A stretch of 64,000 nucleotides of DNA, taken from contig CM039514.1 of the NCBI GenBank assembly GCA_022432975.1, positions 5,873,519 through 5,937,518 on the forward strand. Direction: 5' to 3'. This DNA is from Begonia masoniana (Eukaryota > Streptophyta > Magnoliopsida > Cucurbitales > Begoniaceae). Position 1 is the first letter of the stretch. Each line of letters starts with the position of its first letter. Below the pieces are notes generated by a model. That model was not told the origin of the DNA, made no database searches, and was given only the letters and a program-made list of their open reading frames with translations. The position numbers and the translations under genes are program-made. Below, in pieces: positions 23,085-36,286 of the stretch.

Positions 23085-26000
23085 AATGCCTGCACGTTTT
23101 GCGTTCTTCTCTCCAAAGACGATGGTTGGAGAGCTTGAGTACGCTATCGTCCTCTCCAGGTTTGCTCTGACCCTCGAGACCCTCTTGGTTTGGCGATAAA
23201 ATTCTGGGCGTTTATTATCGAAATGGGGTCGCAGTTCGGATTCGTTCTAGTATTCGAACGCCAATTGAAGGAAATGCGCTGAGATGCACCTAGTTTTGTA
23301 GTGTCGCTTCTTCCCTATTATTCACGCTAGTCTTCCTCGCCATCAGGGTAAGCAGGGATAGGGGCCGAGAAGAGGAGAATTGATGGCAATACTCGCAAGT
23401 ATAGAGGTTAGCATATCCGAAGATAACAAAGAGTGATAGACGTAAACCGGATTGAGTCGGAAACACTACGTCAGAGACACAGCGACAAAACTAAGGAGAG
23501 AATAGGTACAGAGACAGAGGCAGAACCGTACCGGCACGGGGACCGGGAAAGAGGTCAGAGATAGAGATAGGAGCAAGGCATAGATATGATGAGATGACAA
23601 AACAGAAGTAGGTCTCGAAGATGATGAGAGTATGATAGAGGTGATATATACAAGTAGGGGAAGGGACCATGAATTGTGGTCGGAGAGATGAAGCGAATTG
23701 AGTACGCAGGGAGGACATGAAGGAATGGTCACCGAGGTCCTGAAGAGAGGAATAGACAAACAGAGCCATGACCGTGACTGTAGATACTGAACCTGATTGT
23801 ACAAGTTTTACAAAAGGTGAATGTCTAGCGTTATGGAAACAGGTTGCTTGCGTCCACGACTGATTTGAGAGGAAAAGGAGGTCTGGTTCATTTCTCCAGA
23901 TTGCCACCCGAAGGATTGCTAACGAAAGGATGTTGTCAAGAGGGATCACGAGTTTATGTTTAAGGGTTAGCTCCGTTTTCAGGCAAAGTTGAGTCTCTCT
24001 ATCGTGATGTGGACCAAAATGCCGGCTGGGACTTTGCTTCCATTGAAGAAAAGAGACGAAGACGATGGTTCTAGAGCTAATCCGTTTAAGTCAAGGAGGA
24101 CGGTCCAGTTTAGGACATAGGTTGTCTGGGATTAAATTGTGGAAGGGATAACATTGTGCCATCACGGTCGACCATTGGAAGATTGAGTTCGATAGAAAGA
24201 TGGGAAGCAAAGCGATGATTGCTGCTGGATTTTGAGCCTTATGAGTATCCTACTTTCGACAAGGAGGGAGATGGTTTGTTGTATCAAGAAGAGGGTGCTG
24301 AAGAAGAACTGGAGATAGAGTTGAATGAGGATGGACCGAATTTTTGCAGGTCCAGACCAGGAATGCTGGTTGACATTCGCCTGGTTAAAATTTGAAGAAT
24401 CCTGAAGGTTCATTGGGTCGGGGGGCTGCGTCCCTTCAGTCTGCCTCATTAAGGACGCAGAGAAGTTAGACAACAGCAACCACGAACTATGGCTCGATTC
24501 AATTCCCAAGGATCTTAATCGACCTTGGGAAGACCAATGCATAAACTGGTGAAAACCGGTCCTTGCGCATATCTCAGGGGGTTGGTTTTTCTTTATTCAC
24601 GCCACAGTGGAAGAAGGATGCTGATGGCAAGATATTAGCTTCGGGCAGAGATCAAAGCTCTCTAGTCGAACAAAGCAGATCTTGCCAATTTACAAGTTGA
24701 CGAAAGAATAATAACAGCCGTGAATGGACAAGTTCTATTTTCATTGGGATACCGTTCAGGTAGACAACCCATGTGACACAAGATCTGGTCCGAAGCATGC
24801 TACACCAGCAGTGACAATTGGATGTACCCGCCTCGGTCGGTGGCTGCAAGTCCCGTGGCCAAAATGGTGCTCAAGGAGTTTTGGTGCTGTCCCGTTTAGG
24901 TGAAAGGTGGGATATTCAATCCGTTTTGAGGATATCCTGGACCAGAAACTGGAGCAAGTATATAAACTGATGGTATGCTTTCTTAGAGAGATTTTGATAG
25001 ACCGAGAATTTGTTCCAAGTATTCCGTGACAATGCTCGTGAAGCTCATGAGAAACCGTTCAACAACGGATGTTCTTTTTGATTGTTGAAAAAACTTATCA
25101 AACGAGATGGATCTCCTTGATGCGTCACATCTCTGCAACTTTAGATGCAGAACATTTTTCTGGATAATTTTTTTGACTGTAATATATTCACTATACCAGG
25201 AAGAACTTTTCCAGTAGAGATACTTTACACTAAACACCAAAAATGATTATCCTATATGCTCGTTGAGTTACTGTCTGGCAGATTCATTTAACCGAACCTG
25301 AAGGTGAATTATCCTTCTTTTTTTGACGGATCAGAAGAGTTGATTTTGCATGCCAATCACTTTATTTATAAGATGAAGGATTGGGGAAAAATGTTCCAGA
25401 ATTTGATTAATTCTACCCCGTCTATATTGCACTTCCAAGTGAATGCAACACGATTTTTGATTCCTGCCCCGCCCCCCCCTCCTCCTCCCGGTAAGAGAAA
25501 GTATTTGTGCTACCAATATTGCCGAGCTTCTTTGACGATTGATGGTATATTTTTATGTGATTGCTCCTGGTTTTGTGGCGAAACCAAAGTGTATAACCCA
25601 CAGAAAGGGCTTGATTAACTTATTATAACTCCTTTTCACAATCACAGCAAGCCGGCTGGACGATCTGGGCGTACCGTTCCTGGAAACTGCTACCCCTGCC
25701 TTTACATCGCGAAGTGCCTACAGAAATGAGATGGCACCTACACAATTCCAGCAAATCCAGGATAAATGTAGGCCTTAATTACACTATCGTTGAAAAGCGA
25801 TGGGATAAACACTACACCTTTGATTTTTAGGGATCCACCTTCGCCACAAGCTCTCATTTTCTGCATGGAACAGCGTCCAATTTAGGAGCCTTAGATGAGG
25901 AAGGCTCTTGACCAAGTTGGGATAGAAAATGGCAGAGTTTCCTTTGGGCCACACTTCTAAGATTTGTTTGGCTATGTGATCTTGGATTGCAGTGCGATGA

Positions 26001-26646
26001 AAAATATTGACTGCAATTCTGCTATGATTCAGGCAGGAAACATCTTCTATAGGCCGAGGGAAAAACAAACCCAAGCAGATCAAAAAGGGCCAAATTTTTC
26101 CAACCAGAGGGCGACCATCTAACTCTACTTGCAGTTTATGAGGCATGGAAAGCTAAGAACTTCTCTGAGCCTTGGTGTTAAAAAAACTTTGTTCAGTCTC
26201 GATCCTTGAGGAGAGCACGGATGTAGGAAACAACTGCTCGCCATCATGGACAAGTATAAATTGGATGTCGCAAGTGCCGGAAAGAATTTCACGAAGATTC
26301 GAAAGGCAATTACTGCTGGATTTTTCTTCCATGCCTCTAGAAAAGACCCGCAAGAGGGATACAGGACCCTAGTTGAGAACCAGTCTGTGTACATTCACCC
26401 AAGCAGTGCTCTATTCCAAAGACAGCCAGATTGGATTCTTTACAATGAATTGCTTATGACAAGCAAAGAATACATGGACGAGGTCATAGTCATAGACCCG
26501 AAATGGCTCGTAGAACTAGCTCTCCAAGGTGCTTCAAGGTTGCCGACCCAACAAAAATGAGCAAAGCGGAAACGACAAGAGCGAATTGAACCGTTATATG
26601 ATAGATACCACGAGCCTAATCATGGCGATTGAGGTAACGACGAGCA
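23085..26646 (+). pseudogene. DEAH5/PRP22-like helicase copy 2, indel-broken except near its 3' end
   Basis: Aligns along the whole of 2138-5737, starting with the same ATGCCTGCACG near 23085. Up to about 26000 the frame breaks repeatedly, including in the Walker A and DEAH region. From about 26040 it is close to copy 1, and 26246-26560 is an open stretch ([20 protein letters not shown] onward). The TAA that interrupts copy 1 is present at 26179-26181 in identical context. A two-base gain at about 26521 and further small changes spoil the last 40 codons. The error density falls from left to right, which is unusual for a pseudogene and suggests a consensus-quality gradient. Confidence 0.8.
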
Positions 26647-26947
26647 TGATACATACATTTTGCTTTCTTTCATTTATGTTTAAGATTTGTATATAGTAAT
26701 TGGTTAGTATTTCCTTCGTTGAATGATTTAATTTGAATAATTTTCTTATTTTAGTCTCTAAACTTGTATATAAGTATCAAATACAAAATCATCATGTATC
26801 TACTAACTTCACTGTTTAAGCTCGATCCAAAAATTTCAAGGGAAAACCGATAAATCAAATACAAAATACTCAAAAAATAATAAGACCTTATTAGGAAAAA
26901 AGAAAAAAAGAAATAGAGGGTTGGAAAAAGAAAGAATCCTCGATTGA

Positions 26948-28099
26948 TTATGATGTGAGATTCAAGTTCTTCAATGCTGAAGTAAGTAGAGGGAGCTCTT
27001 TGCTTGTAATCCTTCTGTAATGCAATGGCTGCGAGTGTCGGTAGCTCTTGGCTCTCTTTATATCTTCTTTGTTTTTCCCTTTCGATAGCTGTCCAATGGC
27101 AAAAGTACACTGCATAAAAAAATCAGCTTTCATTCGATTAACAACGAGAAAAATAGACATGTCTATTGGCCAAGTTAGTAATTGCAGAACAACAATTGTG
27201 CAGAGAGAGAGAGAGAGAGCTCACCAAGGTAATACCAAAAAGTGCTCTGGTATTTTTTCCACCACTGAGATCTGTTGTGGAAGCATAGTATTTCTTTGCA
27301 GTCCCAAGATTTTCGAGACCACCAAGCGTGTATAAAACCTGTATCATAAGGAAACAAGCAACAGTCAACGGCTAATCAAACATATTTAACTAGTATATTG
27401 CTATTACGAGAAGGTTTCGACATTCGAACTATGAGGAGATGAAGTAGTTGGACATTTTCCAAATACAAATATCGCGACTGAGCTGTGTAAAGAAAAAATG
27501 AAGAAGCTACTTACATCAGCATAGGCCCAGTGATGTAGAGGAATGGTGGGTTGAGATAGTATAAGCTCATCATAGCAGAACAAGGCTTGCTTGTACCTTC
27601 ATTCGTATTAAGATAAACCGAGCATAGACTTATGAGAAAATAAGATTATATATATTTTTTCGAACTTTTACAGTGAAAGAAAAGTAAAGACCGACTCACA
27701 TTGGAGTGAGACATATAATTCAGTCAGTTCTCTCCAAGCATCATGATCGGCCATAAGTCTAATAACGAGATAAAAAATCAGCCTTTTCACAAGATCCGAT
27801 TAGGTAGATTACGTAAAATTTTCATAAACAAATTCTATCTCACATTTCAAGATACTTGTTGAGGCGTTCAATGGCCACGATGCTATTGTCTTGCGCCTTC
27901 GCCATAGCAACTCGCCGCTTATGCACTATCTATTTACGAAATAACAAATACTTGTCATGCTTATTAAATAACACATTTTAAGCAGTTCAAACAGAAAAGA
28001 CAAACTTGGTCAATGGATTATCTTCCAAAAGACTTGAATAATCTTTTTCCGCCTCAGCCCACAAACCCTTCGCTTCAAGCAACATAGCTTCCAGTAATC
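26948..28099 (-). pseudogene. EMC2/TTC35-like fragment, copy 2
   Basis: Same six exons as copy 1, offset by about 20.9 kb, with the same missing 5' third and the same frame changes in the last exon. It adds single-base losses of its own, for example in the exon ending NPFDQ (near 28013) and around 27342. Same TPR-type sequence (AEAEKDYSSLLEDNP) and same orientation towards the helicase. Confidence 0.85.
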
Positions 28100-29862
28100 C
28101 TATATTTTTTTTTTTCACAAGGGGAAAGACAAATTGTTGAGTTATAATCAATTCCAACAACTTCAAATATGAAAAATGTAGGATCGATCATGCATGAATC
28201 ATGCGATTATATAATTTCTTGTCACACTTAATATGGTCAGAAATCATAAAGGAAAAAATATTGTTATCTTTTGTCAAACATTTCGCTTTCAAAGTATATT
28301 TGTAAATCCTTTTTTAATACTAGTTGTCGTTTGGCCTGGGATTTGATGATAGGTGCTAACACCTTGGACGTTTTGAACTTAACACCTATCAATGGGAAAC
28401 TCATTCGTGTAATGTATTCTCATCACGAAATATCTGTAAGTCAAAGAAGTTGTTCTTCCCATTTGGTCCGAAATATCTTTGGTTTGTTGGTGGATTAAAG
28501 TTTTATATTTCTCTAATTCCAAAACTTACTTTTCTCCAACTGTGTCATCACAAAACAATTCTCCCTATTTGAGGGTATACATATAGAGTCAAAATATTGG
28601 AAGTATATTTCACTATGTACGTCTTTCTTTCTTTAAAAATGCCAACATTTTTTGCTTAATTATATAAGATATACCTTTTTAATTAGTTTTTATTTGAATG
28701 ATATGAAATTATTTTTTTGATGCTCACGATTTTGATAGCCATACCAGTGATTCGGAGGAGATCTCTAAAAAAATATTTAATGTGAATTTCGGCCAACTCT
28801 CCATCATCTTTTTTTGGTTATATGAATTGCCCGGATGCCTTGCAAAAATATTCTTTTGAAGAATCAAACTTTTATTCCCACTCTTGTTGGAACAAAGGTT
28901 TCTACGACTTCGACCAATGTTCTTAAAGTATCGAATTTTTAGTTCAAGACAATATAACCCACAAAATTTACCGAATTTTCTTGTATAAAATGTACGCGAC
29001 AACCGCTTGCCCGAATAAAATTATGCAAATAATGATTCAATTTTATTTTTCTTTTGGTTTTACAAAAAGAAAGTTGACTTTTTATACAAAGTATTTCATC
29101 ATCAAGTGAAAAAGTAAACAACAAAGATCACCGAACTAAGAAACGTACTTTCCGAGTCAAATTTTGGTAACTTTAGATCAAGAATACACGGTGTAATTAC
29201 AATGATAGTGCAAACAATAAAGACATTATTATCATCCTCGAGTTATCATTTTCAAAAATAAATCCATAATTTCCACCTACAAATAGCTTATTCTCTTCTT
29301 ACAATGGAGTCCAAATATTATTGTTTCAAAACATATAAAAAAAAACTAATTTTCCACGCACAAATAATTTTTTTAAATAAAAAAATAAAATATATTGATA
29401 GAACGAAGATATATACGACAATAACTCTTCTAAAAAAATACAAACATTTAATTTAACGTAGTTCTCTCCGACCACATTGAACTAAACTAAAATGACAAAT
29501 TTAAAAGAACTCAGAACACTACGTAGACTTAACAATAGTAAAATTTTAATATTGTTTCAGAGATAGATAATTATATCTTTGTTGACAAAGAAAGCAACAT
29601 TGCAATGAAAACAAACTCATAAAATGTAGTCGAATCTATCTCGATTTTATCATTTCCAAACATAAATTCATAATCTCTATACACAAAAAAAAGCTTGTTC
29701 TTCTCACACAATGCAGTCCAAATCTTGAAAAAATTCATTAAAATAGTGGAAACAACACATTATATCAACCCCCAATTTGCTTTCTTTTTTTTTTTTCAAT
29801 TGAATAAAACTATGGTACAACAAAGTAAATGAATCTTGGGTTGTGCAACTTTGACAATTTTT
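28100..29862. other. Copy-2 spacer between EMC2 fragment and protease
   Basis: Essentially identical to 7202 onward up to about 29560, after which substitutions appear abruptly. No gene recognised. Confidence 0.6.
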
Positions 29863-32800
29863 CTATCTTGTAAACGTATGAAGCAAAGGAATTAGTGTTG
29901 ATAAGAGTATTAGTATTTTCCCACTTACTACCATACTTGAAGCTGAAGTTAAATTTTCGGCTTCGACTGTGTATACATTTCCCGAGCTTTCATCCTCCAC
30001 TTTAATGCTCGAAGAGCCTGAAAATGACATCCGAAAAATATGCTAAATTGTGTTCTTCAAGTAAAACCTCCAAGTCGCAACCGTGCATTTCGAATTTTGA
30101 ACTAATCAGAAACAAGTATGCCTATTCGATCGAAAATCAATATGAGAAAATGCAGAACTAAGATTGAAAATAACGATAGCTCAAATGGGGTCGGAGGTCG
30201 AATGAATCATTAGAAACCCGAAAGATCTGCATAAAAAAGTTTCTGCTAGACATGCGTATTTCTACCATGGAAAAATTTTCGTATCCTTCATTTTTTATAA
30301 TCTTTTGTTTTGAATAATTGAAAAAAAAAAAAGTATAAAAAAGGCTATACGCACAGTTGTATTCTGTCCACCCGATGGTCTGCTTTTCCAAGTTGTAGAA
30401 AACAAGCTTATTTTGAAGCACCAAATCTGCAGTTGGATCAGAAAAACAGTGAGCAGGAAAGAAGGTTTTGGGTCTTTCCAAGTCAAGAAGAGAGCAACAA
30501 GACAAATTCCTACCTCCCAAAAGAGACATGTCCTGTCCATCCTTAGTTTGTGCCCCACTGTTCTGCCAACCAACACACCACACGTTATCCTGCACAAAAT
30601 TTTATATGAATTTTAAATATAATTCAGCAAGGAAACCAATATTGTCAAAAGGTTATTGCATTTTATGTTCGACGATCTTCGGTTCGAAAAATAACAAAAG
30701 CTATCATTAAGATTGTCAAATTATAATTGCCGGGTGTTCATAAAGGAGCAATCACTCCGGAGTTATTTCTTGGCATAAAAACTTTCTAGAGTCTAATATT
30801 AGCACAAAATTGTATAAAGTTCGAGAAGAAACCAAAATGAGCTTATTGGATTTGTGATTTGCATGAGATATGTAGCTACAAGAAATTGAAAAAATACGAA
30901 GAACGGAGAAGATATTAGAATTAGAGCATTTTACTAACACGAATCTGGAACAGATACTCGTGAGGGTAAATCGTCATAGACATGGAGCCTTGAAAATGGA
31001 ATTTCACCACCGGAAATCCATCATCGACGCTGCAGGGATGTAGAACACGATTATAAATAAAGTTTAAGGAATTAAGCTCGAATATATCAGTAGTACAACA
31101 GATCGTTTCCGAAAATGAAATGTAAAATCCAAAGCATTACGCTTGATAAAAAACAAAATTGACAATCAACTGAAAAATTGGTGCAAGCTCCTCACTTTTT
31201 AAATCTCACTAAACCAAAATAGAAAAATTTTAAAAGCTGACTTTTCCACGTCGACTTCCAGCACCAAACAATTAAGAATAAACAGTAATTTTTTTTTTCA
31301 ATTTCATGGTAGCATAAAACAAAGGAAAAAAACAGCGGACCCAAGAACCAATACAGAGCTTTGGAGGTCCTAAATGGAAAATTATGAATGTATGATGAAA
31401 GGAAAAAATCAATATAACTTTTGAAATAATTCTCTATATTAGCACAAAAAATTATCTCCATCATGAATCTCCACTCCCATCCCTAATTTAGTTTCACATA
31501 AGCTTGAACGCCACAAGAGAGTAGCTAGGACTCTTAACTACAGCTATACATCCTTTATTAGCTCCTAAAGATCAAAGCTCAAGACGAATCTTACTCAACT
31601 TAGAACCTCCGATCCCCTAAAATTCTCATATTTCATCTTAAGAAAAACCCACTTTAAAGACCCCCTTCATTTCCAGCTTTGTTTGGCTAAATAATCAATA
31701 GATCACAAGTTATCCTTTTTAGCAAATCATCCACCTCAATAGGAAATCTCATAAATGGACTGAAATGCTCTCCAAAACTATAATGTTCTCCCGTGCTCCC
31801 AGTATAGAATTGTCTGCTTTCATTAAGAGCTTGCACGGATTTGTTTTTGGACTTGTCCCAAAATACGTCGTACTAGGTAAGAATGAGAACTTTACTTAGA
31901 AACCGTGCATTTTCCACTCTCTCAAGCGATGTGAGATTGTGCACCACACTGACATGGGTTGGGCCCTCACACTCAGCCCTCATTGACTTCACATGGTGAA
32001 TTGTCATAATCTCCTCCCCTTGGAGCTCGATGTTCTCATTGGCCACACATCTGGTTGGACAGTGGCTCTGATACTATTTGTAATGTCTCTCAGTACTCCC
32101 AATATAAAATTATCTATTTTGAACCAAAATCCTCGTAGATTTATTCTTGGGGTTAGCCAAAAACGCATTTTACTAGGTTGAGAGGGAAACCTATGAATAA
32201 ACCACGCATTTTTCACTCTTCCAAACGATGTGAGATTGTGTACCCCTACTGGTATGAGTTGAGCCATCACATAGGCACTCATTACCTTCACATAAAAGGT
32301 TGTCACAAAAACTAATTGAATAAAGTTATTTGAACCCCTTGAGAAACAGCGAAAGTGACAATTTATCACAATTTCCAGCATTTAACAAAAACCAAACAGC
32401 CTACTGGTACCTGTCTCAGCAACTTACTTTCCATCATAATTAAAACATATAAACTGCCCGTCAACTGTGTGCACTTTCAGTCTCGGCTGGGGTGCGAAAA
32501 CCTAACAAAAGTTTATCACATCTCAGTTTAAACCCAAACAGCGAAATGATTAAAGGTATAGAATATCATTTACCTTCGTCATAAGTGCTTGGTAAATCAC
32601 CTCTGGAAGATACGCCAAAGTTGTACCACTGTCAATAATTGTTCCTTTTTGATTATCAGTATCAAACACGTCAGATGGAAGATCTAGAACATCGCCGCCC
32701 ACTTCAATTGCTTTCATAATTACATTGTAATGTGACCTAAAACAGTTAAATAATGTTACCAAAAGATAAATTAATAACAAATCACCACAATTCAGCAATT

Positions 32801-35800
32801 AAGCAAAAAGATCTAGGCCCTTATATAAAGTAAAAGAACCAAACAAACAAGCAAACAGACAAACAATATTAAGATATTCAAATCAAGCAAAAAGATTAGG
32901 AAGAAAAGCTATATGAAAGCATTAAGTCAAGATGCATTCCTTCCTCAAAAGCAATTATGAAAGAAAATAACTTCGCATTTGCTGTACTGCATATCAGAGA
33001 GCAATTCGCTGCATCATCGACCCACTTCAAATGTTCCAAAGACAGTAGTTACATATGTTAGTACCATTTAACATGATTTTGACAAAGAAAAACATCCTTT
33101 ATTCAACAAGATTTTAAGAAAACTTGTCCAAAGAAAACAAGACAACGTTCATGGAAGCGTACAAACTCAGGGTGGAAGTCTAGATGTAAGAACTAAAAAA
33201 TTATATGAAATGTGGTTTGTGAAATAATGTCACATACTGGTGTTGAACCAAGGGGGTTGACCCCATTTGTGGCTGCACCACATTCCCAATAGCAAAAATC
33301 CCACCGCCATTTATACTATCCAGACAATGCGCAAACATCTTTCTCACTTTTCCAGATGCAGCTAATTGTGATATCATGGATGAATTTGATTGCCCAAAAC
33401 CGATAATTCCATCGAGTGCTTCAGATGATGTGCCTAACTCTCCAGATTGTCTTGCCCCACACCTGGTTTGGGAAGTCGTACACAAAGAAACATCATGTAA
33501 AAAGAGAGCAATCTGTATTATTTAAAATAAAGCATAAAAAAAAAAAGAATGTGCAATGATATTGTCCCCAAATAAAGGAAATCGATAAAAAACAAGCACG
33601 AAAACAAACTCTCAAATACATACAAACCATAAAATTTATATACTAAATACAGCATCAATGTCAGTAAGCATGAAACCTCCAAAGCTAATCATAATCTTCT
33701 GAACTAATAGACTCTGTGAAACTATAATAGGCTGTGTCAATAGTACAAGCATAAAATCAAAACTCACCCAAATATTACACTTCCATTAGTAGATGAAGTT
33801 TGAAAATTTCCACTCACTCGATCAAGTTGAACATAATCCTTCACAAAATATCCAGCAGTGGCACTTCCATCCCCATAGGTAACCTTATATTGGCATAGCA
33901 AGTTGGGTTGACAACCTGGAATTGGACCATCATATGTGGAAGTGCAAAACTCTTGATTACAAGTAATCAAGTCCGAAGAACCGGAGCTCTTTGGGTCATA
34001 TAGTGTGAGCTCTATCTGCAGTAAAGAGACCCTAAGGATACATGTTTGTCCAATGAATTATCACATACCTACTAGATTTCCAGGACAATTGTAAATACTT
34101 TGTGATTAATTCTATAATTAGACGCATACATATTTCTTATTTAGTTTGATGTAATTGTTGACTATCAGATGATTAAATTTTTTTATAACGAAAGAAATCC
34201 TCAAGCAAGCAATTCAATCTGATTGTATGAAGAGATGGTGTTTCTAACATTCAGAGAAGAATAAGTTGGTTGAACATACACCGATATCACTTTTCTTCGG
34301 GCAGTTTGTACAGCCGATACAGTTCACCCATAAAATGTCACTTCCTGTATCTACTTGTACATAAAAGTCCTTTGGAGGAGAACCAAGTCCAATTTTAGTA
34401 AAGTAGAGCCTAAAACATGCAACCAATGAAAATTTACGGCCGTCAAACATGTTAGGAAAAAAAAAAACAATTGAACACAAAACATGAGCACCAAAAAATA
34501 AAATAACCATTGTCATAAATTTACAGATTCTTGTAGTGGCCATTTGGCAAACTAACACAACTTTCCATGGAATGCTAGCTTGATAACATCACAATCAAAC
34601 CATTTTTTTTCCACAAAAGTATGACTTTTAAGAAGTTTTTGCCAAAATATAAGAATGGAATAGTAGAGTTGTCATGACCCGGAGGTGGGCAAAGTCAGAA
34701 ACACCGGGTCGAAACACCCGATTCTCGGAAAATACCCGATCGCCTAACTCAAGGCTCGATTTAAAAAAGAATACTTAATCAAGAAATAAAAGAAACTCAC
34801 ACGAGATAGACAAAGTCCATGCAGTGATCTCAAAATATAAGATAGTGCGATAAATTATCCAAATAAAAATATTGTGCATGAATTAAAAACATCAAATACC
34901 CAATAACTTTCCAAACCCAAAAATAAAATAAGGAATCAAATTTAAAATTATATGGGTTTGATGTTTTTAGCTCCTACACAATGTTTTTCTTTGGATTATT
35001 TATCGCACTATGTGGACTTGGCCCATCTCATCTGGGTTTCTGTTATTTCTTTGTTAAGTCCTCCGCTATAAACAAAGTCTTGGGCTGAACGATCGGGTAC
35101 TCTCCGAGAATCGAGTCGTTCAACTTGACATTTCTAACTGGACCCGCCCTTGGATTGTGACAAGAGTCAAATTCAAGCTCTAAGCCTCTCAACTACAAAC
35201 CACCCAATAAAAACAGAAAAGGGATCGAACATGGGAAAGCAGAACATCTAGTATGATGAAATTAACATAAGTTTTAAAGTAGAAATTGAACAAAAATCGC
35301 TTGAAAAGACACCTTAATTCGAACAATTAGAGGGTGGACTCAAACTCTAAAGAGCACAAGAGCATAATATTCACTTTCTTATTCCTTTAACCAACCAAAT
35401 ATTTACAATAGAGGCTGAATTCAAACATTCAAGTACATAAGACTGAAATGTTCATATCATTGCTAATATAACATTTGACAAAATTAAAATTGGAATGGTT
35501 AAGAATCAAACTATTATCAAAAAATGTATTAAAAAGCTGAATAAACCAAGTCTACAAGCGAAAGAAATTAAAAAAGAAAGAAGACAAACCCAGTTTCTGA
35601 AGGATGTCCGTTTCCCCCCAATTCAAGATCGACTGCAGAGAGAATTCTCCCATGGCGACGAACATCGTGCGATTTGAAAGCACTCAGCGACCTCTCGCGG
35701 CCCTTAAACTTGTGCTGAACTGGAAACACCAAGTTGCAAGACCCTATTGACAAAATTGAGAAAGCAAAGAGACCCACAACGATAAATCTTTTCAGATCCA

Positions 35801-35801
35801 T
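29863..35801 (-). CDS. Secreted or GPI-anchored aspartic protease (A1 family, plant AP36/AP39-like), complete copy
   Basis: Pepsin-type endopeptidase predicted to act at the plasma membrane or apoplast. Exons on the minus strand: 35801-about 35590 (signal peptide MDLKRFIVVGLFAFSILS, then HKFKGRERSLSAFKSHD); 34409-34282 (LYFTKIGLGSPPKDF, first catalytic DTGSD, ILWVNC); about 34016-33768 (LTLYDPKSSGS, YDGPIPGC, NGSVIFG); about 33467-33237 (CGARQSGELGTSSEALDG); about 32739-32575 (second catalytic DSGTTLAYLPEV); about 32500-32427; 31029-about 30949 (VDDGFPVVKFHF); about 30595-30510 (DNVWCVGWQNSGAQT); about 30420-30355 (YNLEKQTIGWTEYNC); last exon near 30020-29863 ending SSMVVSGKILILLSTLIPLL, then TAG. 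All junctions examined keep frame. The Ser-rich stretch plus hydrophobic C-terminus looks like a GPI-anchor signal. The start is ATG 35801, since upstream ATG 35822 adds only seven residues before the signal peptide. Intron 1 holds an inverted-repeat element. Confidence 0.9.
31780..32340. repeat. Intronic pair of about 300-bp-spaced repeats, copy 2
   Basis: Counterparts of the 10943/11243 units, starting near 31781 and 32080, in the same protease intron. They have diverged more from copy 1 than the neighbouring exons have. Confidence 0.7.
34669..35163. mobile_element. Non-autonomous inverted-repeat element in protease intron 1
   Basis: The ends form an imperfect inverted repeat of about 80 bp: TTGTCATGACCCGGAGG at the left, and TTGTCACAATCCAAGGG when the right end is reverse-complemented. 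Both continue into CGATTCTCGGA and TACCCGATCG blocks. GAG occurs directly outside each end (34666-34668 and 35164-35166), a possible 3-bp target duplication as in CACTA or PIF/Harbinger elements. No ORF inside. Confidence 0.6.
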
Positions 35802-35855
35802 CGTGATGGGAGACACAGTCAAAATCGCCGAGCGGGAAAGAAAACCCAGAATCCG

Positions 35856-36286
35856 AATTGGATTTGGAGTTTCTGTAAATTTAATTTTTCGGTTAAGAAT
35901 GTAGAAACGATGGTTTTAGAGGACTATCAATGGTCCTTCCCAGAAGGAAGGAAAGGGAGGAAAGACATTGAGAAGAAGATAAACAAAACAGAATTAGAAA
36001 ACTAGAATCAAATAGACGGAAAGAGAATTGCGCGTCTTCTACGGCAAACGACACATTTTCTTTTAAACAAAGCAAAATATAGGTAATAACGTTGGTATTG
36101 TCTTCTCTCTCTCTCTCTAGATCGGCCGAGTCCATTGAAGTTTTCGTTCTCACGCGTCTTCTCTCTCTCTTTCTTGTTTCTCCCTCTCGATAATTCGTCT
36201 ACCTCAGTCAATCTCTCTCTTTAGAACTTATTCGTCGTTCTATGTCAGCATAGTAAGAGTTGACTTGACTGAAACAAGAACGTTAA
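35856..36286 (-). promoter_or_regulatory. Protease promoter and 5' leader, CT-rich
   Basis: Directly upstream of the protease ATG. Contains CT microsatellites (around 36103-36119 and 36160-36172), common in plant 5' leaders. The whole stretch recurs at 57865-58304 with a few percent difference. ORFs here on the minus strand are chance frames in leader sequence. Confidence 0.55.

Larger units (their letters stand above)
20668..33735. repeat. Segmental duplication, copy 2
   Basis: Collinear with 1-12907. Quality changes along it. From 20668 to about 26000 there are dense single-base gains and losses; from about 26900 to 29560 it is nearly identical; after 29560 it differs mainly by substitutions and a few clean indels. 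Copy 2 continues beyond the homology into the complete protease gene. Confidence 0.93.

Noticed and set aside
35893..36211. Minus-strand ORFs upstream of the protease
   Set aside because: CT-repeat leader sequence; not conserved in frame in the copy at 57926-58225.
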